64,000 nucleotides of DNA. Source: Chaunax sp. Z400. Its lineage: Eukaryota; Chordata; Actinopteri; Lophiiformes; Chaunacidae. Location: NCBI GenBank assembly GCA_037577475.1, contig CM075184.1, forward strand, positions 32,071,594 to 32,135,593, given 5' to 3'. Both the position numbers and the translations under genes were made by a program. The notes under the pieces were generated by a model. That model saw nothing but the letters and a program-made list of their open reading frames with translations. It ran no database searches and was not told the DNA's origin. Below, one piece after another: positions 1-10,300 of the stretch. Positions within the stretch are counted from its first letter, which is position 1; the number at the start of each line of letters is the position of its first letter.

Positions 1-556
1 TCATACATTGTGGAAAAGAAGAAAAAAAGAAGCTAATTCAAAGAATAAATGGAACATTTGTGAATAAAGACAGATGTCGCCACTACTGGAAAAACTCAAT
101 TTGCACTGATGTGGATAGACCATAACCTCCATCAAAACTGTGCCAATGTCTGACACAGCCTCAAAGTAACTGCTCTAGTAATCTGCATCTGTACTCGAAC
201 TCTGGTATTCTGCAACGCTGTATTTATTTACACTTGTTTAAATGCTGCAAGTTAGACTCAATAGACGTCCACGACAAAGACAACTACATGACTCACGGCT
301 GTGGAGTCGCTTTTCATCAGTGGGGGAACAGATGTTATTCAAATGTGACTAAAAATGTATAAAAAAAATTTTTTTAAAAGCAAACTAGAATTGATCTGAA
401 TTGCACTGATGATGTTATCGTCTTTAGTACCAGCTGTGAGGTGCAGCTTGCAGCTTCAGGACGCCAAGAGCCAAAATAGTTTTTCCATTGGGTTTTGTTT
501 TGAAATAAGTTACTTGTTCATTTTAGAACTTTAAGTTGAATTTAAATTGAATTACT

Positions 557-775
557 TTGGTTGTGCAGCGGTGTATCCCGTTAGGGTACAGGCAGCGTAA
601 TACTAAATTGCCATAGGTATGAATGTGAGCTTGTTTGTCTCTCTATGTGTCAGCCCAGTGATGAATGGTCAACCTGACAAGCGTGTACTCCCCCCCCACG
701 TCTTGCCTAATGTCAGCTGGGAAAGGCTCCATCCCTCCTCGTGACCCTGCAATGGAAGGGAGGGTTACAGAATAT
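557..775 (+). repeat. Teleost SINE-like fragment (3' half)
   Basis: The stretch carries the phrase order of a very common fish dispersed repeat: a 'taaattgcc...aggt' block, 'gtctctctatgtgtcagccc', a 'gatgaatggtcaacctgac' block, then 'gtcagctgggaaaggctcc' and 'cgtgaccctgcaatggaa'. In fish genomes this is the body and 3' end of a tRNA-headed SINE-like element whose head lies in the opposite orientation near 36.7 kb. It is diverged and has no open frame of its own; the overlapping 117-residue frame is repeat-derived. The family assignment is from memory of typical fish repeats. Confidence 0.7.
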
Positions 776-1126
776 ACGGATGAATGCACTCACAGCCTGA
801 GCATCCTCGCTGTCAAAGCGCAAGAGCTCAAGAGAGCAGTCCTGTTCGAGAGGCCTGTCCAGGTCCCAAAGCTCCCCATTCACACGAGATATGACAGCGT
901 TGCAAGCCAGGGCCTGGCTGAAAGATCAAGTGCAAGATCCTTAGAAATACTGCATCCACATTTACCCAGAATGAATTCTACCATTATAATAAAAAAGAGA
1001 AGATTCAGAACAATTTAGATTTATTATTATTAGGGAAATAATTCATTAAATTGATCGTATTGGAAATTGTTCATTGATGATACAAATGCAGACAGAACAT
1101 TGGTGGATCTGGCCAGCTGTCCTAAC

Positions 1127-2212
1127 CTGATATCACAAGCCAGCTGGTATGGTGTGGTGAGCCATGCCTTCCCCACCACCTTACATCCATCTGGTAGCTC
1201 CACCGTAATGGGCCTGCTGTTTTCTGCTTTCTTTGCCAGCAGGGCATCACTCTCCCGCTTCAGGGCCTCGTATAAACTTAGGCGCTCCGTAATGTATCCA
1301 GGCCGGGACTTCAGCTGAAGTGGAAAATATGTTAAATTTTTTTTAAATAAAAAAAAAAAAATCACATTCAAGAAGTTTTGTGAAATGCAGGGACCGGTGA
1401 GAGAATACATTATTTGTCATTTGTGGAAAAACTGAATTGTTAGAAGTTATATTCCTGCTGGTAAAAATGCCTCTGTCGTCATCACCTCTTTTACACCTCC
1501 ACCTCCTTGTGCCTTCTCCTGCTTCTTCTCCTTCTTGTGATTCTTGTCACCTGATTTGGTATCCACGGTTGCCACCTGTCGACCAACAGAGGGTGTTTGT
1601 GCATCATCAATCTTACAATAGGCACACATCATTATTTTTCGCTCTGAGCCACATTATTAGCCTATTACTGGTGTCACTGAGCCCTGTCAGGATTTTAAAA
1701 AATGTGCCCACACTGTGACAGTCTGTGGGACAGCTATTTGTGGACATGGGGTGGTAGAGCTTGTCATTTGGCTCCACTAGAAAGAGGCCCGCTACTAGGG
1801 GCTGCGACCACTCCTCCTCCTCCTCCTCATCCCATTTGAACGAATGCAGCCATTTAAACTATGTGACATTTACTGTCCTAGTCTTTATTACCTTCTTATC
1901 AGTCGGGTTGTTTGTCTGCTGCACTTTGCTGGTGGGTTTCTCCGGAGCTTTGTCACATTTCGCTCCTTTTCTCTTCTCCTGCGCCTCCTCCTCCAGTTTC
2001 AGCTCCGCCTGCAGACCCCGCTGGAGGTGCAGTAGCCGGTACTTGAGCTTCTCATTCTCGGTCCTTAGGCTCTCCAGCTCTGGGGACACCACCGTACAAA
2101 TGGCTGCATCCGCACCTCGACTTAATCCGTCGCGGAGAGTGGCGATTTCTTCGGTGAGGAGGCCAATTTGCTCCTCCTGGACGGTCAAGCGTGCAGCCAA
2201 GCACTCCGCCAT
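1127..2212 (-). CDS. tars3: Threonyl-tRNA synthetase 3-like, first three coding exons (partial)
   Basis: Cytoplasmic threonyl-tRNA synthetase charges tRNA-Thr. Three minus-strand coding exons join in frame: 2212-1892 (107 codons), 1575-1486 (30 codons), 1314-1127 (62 codons plus 2 nt), all with GT donors and AG acceptors. Exon 1 is a charged heptad-like coiled coil starting MAECLAARL; such an amino-terminal leucine-zipper extension distinguishes TARS3 (TARSL2) from ordinary TARS1. Exon 2 is a lysine-rich linker. Exon 3 opens the TGS domain: GYITERLSLYEAL, then PITVELPDG and TTPYQLACDI, matching threonyl-tRNA synthetases. The editing and catalytic domains are not in the window and should lie left of position 1. 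The start was chosen because it opens the frame and overlaps a YY1-like site. A complete gene, a truncated copy or a pseudogene cannot be told apart from this part alone. Confidence 0.82.
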
Positions 2213-2245
2213 CTTTGAGTGACCACAGTGACAGCTAACTTCCTG
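2206..2245 (-). promoter_or_regulatory. YY1-like site over the tars3 ATG, with ETS-like site upstream
   Basis: On the plus strand 2206-2215 reads CCGCCATCTT, the reverse of AAGATGGCGG, a canonical YY1 site that includes the start codon. Plus-strand ACTTCCTG at 2238-2245 is an ETS core (CAGGAAGT on the gene strand). YY1 spanning the ATG and a nearby ETS site are typical of TATA-less housekeeping promoters, which suits a tRNA synthetase. Motif match only. Confidence 0.55.
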
Positions 2246-3000
2246 TGATGTTTTTTCAAAATAAAATCGCTATCCACAAGTAAGCAACTATAAGAGTCCA
2301 CATGGAAATTGATAAAACCACACTGAAACAAATTACCAGTAAAATGTGTGTGGACGAGAGGAGAAACGTCGCTTTAATGTGACCAAATATTATTCAGTTT
2401 AAGTAATGAATTTTTACCTTTTTGGATTTTTATAGATAGAGCGTTTCTATGTTTTTTTAAAAACTTTATTTCTAAATGGAAAAAATGACAAACTCACTGT
2501 TCAATGAAGGGCTGTGACAATATCGTTTAAGAATCTAACAAAAATAACATCTCCTAGACATGGTGGACACAATCCATTAACCATATATACATCATTTATA
2601 CATACTTATGTATTAGACTGATAGTTTTAACGAATGAAGACCGAAAATGGAAGATAGTAAACACATAAACAAAAACACGTGTTTGGTGAAACTTTGTCAT
2701 AATGCAAACCTAAAGGGGATAAAGTAAAACATATCTATTTATAATGTGCAAAGTTTTCTGGCATCGGCGTTTCCATTTTTAGACAGCTGCTAAATAAAGT
2801 CAATTCACAATGGGAGGAATGTTAATGTTTATTTATACAATATTATGATATTATTAATTAGAATTTCAATATCTTTGTTTTCCAAGATGACACCAATCGG
2901 GATATTTTCTCAAACACATCTTTCAACTGCTGAATAGAGGCGTCGCGTTTTATTTTTATTACGGTATTTCCTCCCGGACTCTGCAGTAACGGAGGACCCA
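2246..3000. other. AT-rich intergenic stretch between the divergent tars3 and ulk3
   Basis: No coding exon is recognisable. The sequence is AT-rich with short poly-A/T runs. It separates two divergently transcribed genes and presumably holds both promoters; no TATA box is placed convincingly for either. Confidence 0.5.
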
Positions 3001-3014
3001 CCGCCAGGGGGCAG
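3001..3014 (+). promoter_or_regulatory. Candidate CTCF core motif
   Basis: The 14-mer CCGCCAGGGGGCAG matches the CTCF core consensus CCASYAGRKGGCRS at 13 of 14 positions. It lies between two divergent genes, just upstream of the probable ulk3 first exon, a sensible place for an insulator or promoter-proximal CTCF site. Similar strings also occur in fish repeats. Confidence 0.45.
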
Positions 3015-3039
3015 TAACATATCCTCCCAGACATTTTAA

Positions 3040-3111
3040 TATCAGCTGAGCTGCAGTGCAACGTGCCATGTAAACAGTGATTTTTCATTCATGTGTTGTG
3101 TTAGCCTTCAG
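3040..3111 (+). other. ulk3: Probable non-coding first exon of ulk3 (5' end uncertain)
   Basis: A strong donor, CAG|GTAAGT, ends a putative exon at 3111. The ulk3 start codon at 4319 is preceded directly by an acceptor-like TCGCCAG (to 4317), with an alternative CCAG at 4278. A short non-coding exon spliced to the ATG exon would explain both. The transcription start cannot be fixed from sequence; the left edge given is approximate. Confidence 0.4.
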
Positions 3112-3639
3112 GTAAGTGTCAGCTTCTTTCTCATATCTATTTTGTTAACTTCTGAAAGAATGCAGAAACTATTAACTACTAGCGTAAAAAAAAACATGCT
3201 ACGTTTGCTAACCAGGACCTGTAGCTAGCTCCCAAACTGATGCACATCAGATCCAGTTAAACAAACTGGCTGTTTAGTATCCTTGTTTATCAGGAAGACA
3301 AATCCATGTCGGAATAAGACCTCTGAACGAGCCTGTCTGAAATTTGCCGTGTATTCGGACTAGCTGTTTACACGAAGCGTCTGTAAACACTAAACAGCAG
3401 ACTTTGAATTTGAGCAGAGCTGCACTTTACAAGGAAAACATCCTGCAGTAAAGTCAGTAAATGATTGACATCACACTGTTGAGATAATAGGCTTGTTTTC
3501 TTTACTGCTATAGAGTGTAATGGTGTAACATTGACTGCCCCTTAAGAAAAAGGTCCATCTACCCATGTTATAAAGCATCACATCCTTATACAAGACAAGA
3601 ACCCTTAGTGTCCCCACCAGTTTGAAGAATGACGTCACG

Positions 3640-3810
3640 GTTCTGTATGGCGACGTTCACACTGGTCACATTGGCCCAAATGTGACTTTTTTTTCTGGTC
3701 ATGTAACTCAGGACAAAAATAGCACAAATCACATAGGATCTGATCTTTATAATTCTGATCCTGGCCACTTTCACATGTGTTCTTAAATCAGATATACATC
3801 TGACTCCTGC
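3640..3810. repeat. Probable old dispersed repeat
   Basis: Several short phrases recur in diverged form ('cacatttgg', 'gtgactttt', 'ggatctgatc', 'tttcacatgtg', 'cagatatacatctgac'), a style seen in old fish DNA-transposon remnants. No terminal repeats or target duplication could be defined, so the call is tentative. Confidence 0.3.
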
Positions 3811-4083
3811 TCATGTATCAATATTTCTCAGCAATGGTGGACAAAGTCAAAATTGGAGGATCGCAGCAACGACAACTGGGAGACATGAAGCTGCAGATTT
3901 AGCAGATAAATGGGAAATTGCTTCGGTGAAGTCCTGTTTTGACCCTTTGCCCTCAGCCTAAATACAGTCACCACATAGCAAGCAATGCAAGAAATGAATG
4001 CCTGCATCACTATTTTATTAATTTTGATAATGAACCGACATACGAATGACATGCTTGTTGTAGATTATATATATATATATACA

Positions 4084-4162
4084 CACTACCAGTCAAAAAT
4101 TTGGACACAGTTTCCCATTCAAGTGGATGGGAAACTGTGTCCAAACTATTGACTGGTACTGT
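4084..4162. mobile_element. Short palindromic Tc1-like MITE
   Basis: Two 31-nt arms, 4088-4118 and 4127-4157, are inverted copies with only two mismatches around an 8-nt loop. The arm begins ACCAGTCAAAAATTTGGACAC, close to the ends of a common fish Tc1-like transposon ('agtcaaaagtttggacac'). The insert sits in a TA-rich tract, as expected for TA-targeting Tc1/mariner elements. It is far too short to encode a transposase and is about 160 nt upstream of the ulk3 start codon. Confidence 0.7.
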
Positions 4163-4318
4163 ATATATATTCAAACTGTGCTCTGCTTTGTTGAAAACAG
4201 TACTAAATTTAGATACTTTTCTCTCTCTATATATTCTATTTCATTTGATATGAATAGCATATTGATCTCACACTCCAGCTCAAACCTCTAAGGGTAACTG
4301 GATGTTGCTGTCGCCAGC

Positions 4319-7300
4319 ATGGCTTCAACCTCCAGCTTTTCTCCACCAAAACTGGCTGACTTCATCCTCACTGAGCGCCTGGGCAGTGGTACCTATGCCA
4401 CAGTATACAAAGCTTACAGAAAGGTGAGTTTGTGGAGGAAACACTTCACTAGTACTACTTTACTCGACTTTGCTTACCATACTTAATAAATATTATATTT
4501 TAATGAATGCAAAAGACATGAGACACTATTAAGTGTGCTCTCTACACTCCATTGTTGTCTGAGACTCTGTTCACATTGAGTACAGCAGTCACAACAATGT
4601 TTTATACACTCAACAGATTTTAAAAAAAGCACCTCTGTGTTCATTCACAAATTTGCTCAGGTGGTTTGTGTCACATGAAAGTAACAATCTAATGAACTTT
4701 TAATGATTATCTTAATTTATTCTGTATTATTCATAGTTTTCCGACTCAAGACCACCCAAAAAAATCAGTCAAGCGTGACCAAACTTTGTTTGTTGAGAAT
4801 CATGTGGTGGAAATCTGCTGTAAGTAAATGGTCAAAAACGATGACATGTATTTAAAAAAAGCTTTTATTCTCTGCAGAGAAGGTCCCACAGTAGAGAGAG
4901 TGGACAAAGAGGCGTTTCAGAGTGTGCTTATATACAGAGCTTATATCTGTATCTGGGGGTGTGGAGGAATGTGTTTTTGACCTTGTGTTGTTTTGCAGTG
5001 TAACAATATGAGAACTGGCTAAAACAGGTTTCTAACAGTTTGTGAGAGAAAGTTATCACATCATGGAAAAGTACAGAGAGCAAACAGGGCTAAGGATAGA
5101 ATTTTCAATAACAATCATTACAAAACCTGCTCTCCACACACACACTCACACACTCACACACACACACTCACACACACACATGCACACATACCCAGATGTA
5201 CAACCAATTTAAACAGAGAGAAAGGGTTTTTCAAATTGTGCCAAAGAATGAGCGTTTTAAAAAAAAAAATCCCTCTGAGTGTAAGGTCAGTGGGGTTTTT
5301 GTCATTAAAAACTGAACGTGAAATTGCAGGGAGACAGTCGAGAAGTGGTGGCAGTGAAGGTGGTCGGGAAGAAGACTCTAAACAAGGCATCGACAGAAAA
5401 CCTGCTCACAGAGATTGAAATCCTCAAGACTATGCGTCACCCTCACATCGTCCAGCTTAAAGACTTCCAGGTAAACTCACTCAGATTCATAGTATAGCAT
5501 TTACAAGGGATGTGTTGTGAATAAAAATTCTATCTTTTCAAATCATAAGATCTAATAAAACCTATGCTCTGTGTATGTATATCAATGGTGTGCTTCTATG
5601 CCTGCAAGCTATATGTTGATATATATACTGTATGTGTATTCTGGAACAAAAGCAACAGACCTGGTCTTGCTTTTATGCCTTTCCTGAGTGTCTGGATTTT
5701 TCTCTTACATCAGTGGGATGCTGAGAACATTTATCTGATCCTGGAGTGGTGTTCTGGTGGAGATCTCTCCCGCTTCATCCGCAGTCGTAGGGTTCTACCT
5801 GAGAGGGTGGCCCAGCGCTTCCTACAGCAGATAGGTGAGTCATATAAGCCAAGACCACGTTACAGTTTGTTTCCCCCAATAATCTTATGATTTCTTTAGA
5901 ATTCACATCAGAATTGTTTCCATCTCAGCAGCTCCACACCAGGATCGTATCTTTCTGTCTTTAATCTTGGGATTTTACGTGCGCTGTTTGTACATTGTGT
6001 TGAAAAAAAATGTTTGAACTCACTCTTGTGGTAGAAATACTGTATGCAGTATATTCTTAGTATCGCTGTTATTTCTCTCATCGTTTATTTGCCCCATGTG
6101 TCTGCACAAGCAGCTTGCGCCCTCCAGTTTCTTCACGAGCGAAATATCTCACACCTGGACCTGAAACCTCAGAATGTTCTGCTCAGTGGCTCCGTCCTCA
6201 AACTGGCAGGTGATCTCATGTCCTCTCACACTGTCAAAACAATCCAGCAAACACATAACTGATTTGCACATGAGTGAGATCATTTCAGCTGCTTGCTACA
6301 AAACAGAAGAACTGAATCGTTGCCATGATATTGTGCTGTTCTGAGGCGCCACAGACCACTTGTGCTTCTTCATGTTGCGTTAATGTCATATTAAACTGAT
6401 ATAAAATTTATGGCTTTAAACCAACCATTGTATTTTGCTTTATAAACATATAAGGTGTTTTTTTCAGGAGTTGAACTCATTTTTAGGGGGATTGTATCTA
6501 CTGGAATCTTTCACAGTGAAAATGTTTTTCACATTTTGTTCCCAGACTTTGGTTTTGCACAGTACATGTCACCATGGGATGAGCAGAGCGTCCTGAGAGG
6601 CTCTCCTCTTTACATGGCTCCGGAGATGGTTTGCCGGCGCCAGTATGACTCCAGGGTAGATCTCTGGTCGGTTGGAGTCATTCTTTATGGTGAGGGCTCT
6701 GTGTTCACTTTTTTTCTCTTTTTTTTCAACTATATCTTGAATGCAGAATAAGCTCAATATGAATTACACAAAGCTTCAGATAATAGTAACGCTGCTTCAT
6801 TATATATGAAGGTGACCAAAAGTATTCCATTGCACAGAATCTGTGGTGTAACTGTGTCTTGTGCTGTATAGCGTGATTCCCCCCTGATATTAATTTAACA
6901 TCTCAGCATCTCTTTTTTTGATCAATAAGATGCTATAAGTTAACGTTCCGTGGCACTGACTACAAATAAAGTCATGCCATTAATCATTTATAAGCAGCCC
7001 TTATCTGTCCCTTTCTAGAGGGGTTCAGTAATTGTGCAATAATAGTACAGCAGCACACTAAAGTAATTTCACTGTGTGGAGTGAAAATGTACAAAACGGG
7101 AGGAGCTCTTGTCACACCCAGCCATTGCAAGCCAAATAGTAGCATACCATTTAGATACACATACATTTTGAATACAATATGAGCAATTTGAATCATGCAC
7201 ACTCTATTCTACTGAACACTGTTTGTGTGCATGTAGAGGCACTGTTTGGGCGAGCTCCATTTGCATCAAGGTCATACGCTGAACTGGAAGAGAAGATCCG

Positions 7301-10300
7301 GAGTAATCAGCCTGTTGAGGTAAAAACCGAGCAATAAATGACGTCTTCATTCATGAATCGTTGGACTGAAACAGTTAGCAATGAATTTAGTAAAAGAAAA
7401 TATGAATAACTCACTACTGACACTGCTGCTCTAAAGTAGTGCTACGTGTTTATCTTTTGATGGCGGCACATTGTTGACTGTTTTCCAAATGTCAAATATG
7501 GTATTATGTTCCAAGAAATGGAAACCTGTGAAGCTGCAGTGCTTATTTTTAGATGAATCGCCAATGCATGCATTGCTGTACTTTATTCATTGATTGTCTA
7601 AGTGACAGTAACTCTATACGACCAAAGCATGTCGGGATGCAACATTTTTTGGTTCACTATAGATTTAATCATCCATCCATACACACACGTCACATCGCCT
7701 GGGAATAAGAGTCTTTATATGGCGTCAGTTTGCATATTATCCTTGTAATTAAGTTTTAATGCTCAAACTGAATAAAAGCCTAAATGCAAGAATTAAAAAT
7801 ATTAAATTTTTGTTCGATGTACCTCCTATATAATGCAAAGCAGTGTGTCATTAAATGTGTCATTGATATGCCCCCCCCCTGTGTGCGATCGGTGGGTCCA
7901 GAGTATATTTGAATTTTCACCATTTAGCCACTTGATGGCATACTTTTACACCAAACCCTTGCCATCTCCAGTTATCTTCATTTATCTGAAAGTTAACTGA
8001 ACAATCTGGGATACAAATGGGGGAAAAAAAAGATATTTTTTTGCATGTTTTAATTAGGCTTTTGTCATCTATTTAATTACGACCTATCAACTCTTTGTAA
8101 TGTCGCATCTTTAAGTCAGTTGATTTAATGATCTATATGTAAAACCTTCATATTTAACATGGATTAAAATGCTATTTGGATATTTAAAGACTTCAAACAA
8201 GAGTTTTTTCTTAAGTTTAATATGTTGAAATGAACGCCTGCTACCTACAAAAACCAAATGTTACTTAAAATGGCACAGCGGCAATTAAAGATAACTACTT
8301 TTAATGATGGAGGGCTTTCAAAGCACTTGAATTCTTGTGTCTCACATTAGGCTTGAGCTCAATAGATTGTATTAGCATATGGTTCATTACACAGGATTCA
8401 CATAGCGAGTTATAAGGTTATCTTTTGATAAAAAGTAATGGTGTGAGACGAGAAGGTCTCTGGCAACAATCTGCTGTCCTTTTCCCTTGGATTGTCTTGT
8501 GGATTGAGTGTAAACATAATAAGGTCATGTTTTGTGCATCAGCTCCCTCCTGGGGCCAGGGTATCCAAGGACTGCAGAGACCTTCTGTTGCGGCTGTTAG
8601 AGAGAAATCCAGATGTCCGGATCACCTTTGCAGAGTTCTTCACCCACCCTTTTGTGGATTTGGAGCACATGCCATCTGCAGAGAGCCTAGTCAAAGCGGT
8701 ATGAAGCAGAGGAAAGGGAAACATTTGCTAGCATGTGTGTGTCTACTCTGGATTACCATCACTAATGCGTGCGTGATTGACTGAACACATGTTAGTAGGT
8801 TTTTTTTTTTGCTCATCCCTGCCCCACATGTGCCTTCAGGCATGACTCTGCATGCATGTATAAGCAATAGTGAGTTGCAGCAGTTTGCATTCAGTGATGC
8901 CAATTCCTATTTCCTCTTTTCAGAAGGACCTGGTCCTGCAGGCCGTTCAGAAGGACCAGGGGGGGGAGAGGTCCACGGCTCTCTCTCTTTACTGCAGTGC
9001 CCTTGAGCATTTTGTCCCTGCTATTCACTGTAAGAGCAACTATAGCACTCTCATATACTGTTTGTGGCTCAAGCTCTGCAACAATGCACCTCTGGTGCTC
9101 CACCACAATAAACTGTCAAAGCAAACGGACCAAATGTGAAATAAAACACCTCTTTTCCCTCTACAGACGAGACGGACCGGCAGCGTAAAGATGCCCTGAG
9201 GCAGAAGGTAGGCCTGAAAAATACTCTCTGCTTTCACGTTTGGATTATTTCTACTTTCAGTTGGCCCTTTTTTTTCCTCTTTTTTTTTTTACACTCCGGT
9301 GCCTTTCAGATGGCATTCTCCATCATGAATACCATATGGTGTGGATGAAGAGGATATGGCATGCTTGACATGATTGAGTTGAGTCAATGTTAAAGGACTT
9401 CCCACAGGTCAGCCAGTATGCGTCCAGAGCCGAGGAGCTGAAAGCCCTGGTGGCCTCAGACAACAGACTGAGCTTTGAGGCGGCCCAGACCTCGAGGGAT
9501 GTCCTCCGAGGTAATGAACACCGCTCAGTGCAGAGGCATGGGCCACTCTACGTTGGCTGTAGCCTTGTCTGGTCATTAGCTGTATGACAAGGCAACTTGA
9601 GCTATGCAACGTGTGTTTTTGCACTTGGTTTTACTAAAATAAATGATAAATTAATTGATGTGTATTCAGCTTTTTATCTTGTAAGTACATATAACTTCAA
9701 AAATGTGCTCTGTTGGTAATGGGAAAATGCATTTTTCTGTTATATATAAGCAAAGATATTTGATCCTTTCTCCTCCTTCTTTTATGGATCCTGTGAGGAA
9801 ATTTTAAATTTTCATTCTGTCCACCTCAGAGGTCAGAGTCAGCCAGAGGCTGTTCTGGCTCTCCTATGAATCTTGTATTTTTTATGGGACATTTATACTC
9901 AATTTACCCCTAAAGTAAATGTTATGAAATCTTAAGTATCTCAAGTCCATATTCCACTGTCTCAGGATAGTGCATGGGACATTATTGCATGTTATCTTGG
10001 AGAATGCATTGCTGCTGTGTTCAGACTGATAGACAGTAGGACTTAAAGTAATACTGTTTGTTTTTTTTTCTTCACCAGAAATGTCTCGAGATCAACCACG
10101 ACTGCTGGCTGCACTGGACATGGCCTCTACTGCCATTGCTAAGGTTAGGGGTGGGGGTGGGGGGTGGGGTTTCCTGGGTGATGCCAGTGCTTTGCAGATA
10201 CACACAAAAGCAGGATGAAGAAGAAGTAATACAACAGAATGACTCAAACCAACAGGATACGACTCTTCCAAACATGTTTTAAAGTTGAGATGAAATGAAA

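Noticed and set aside
665..1018. 117-codon plus-strand frame
   Set aside because: Its first part lies in the SINE-like repeat; the rest matches nothing known.
2858..3088. 76-codon minus-strand frame with a Lys/Ile-rich end
   Set aside because: No family resemblance, no splice context, overlaps the presumed ulk3 5' region and a CTCF-like site; probably chance.
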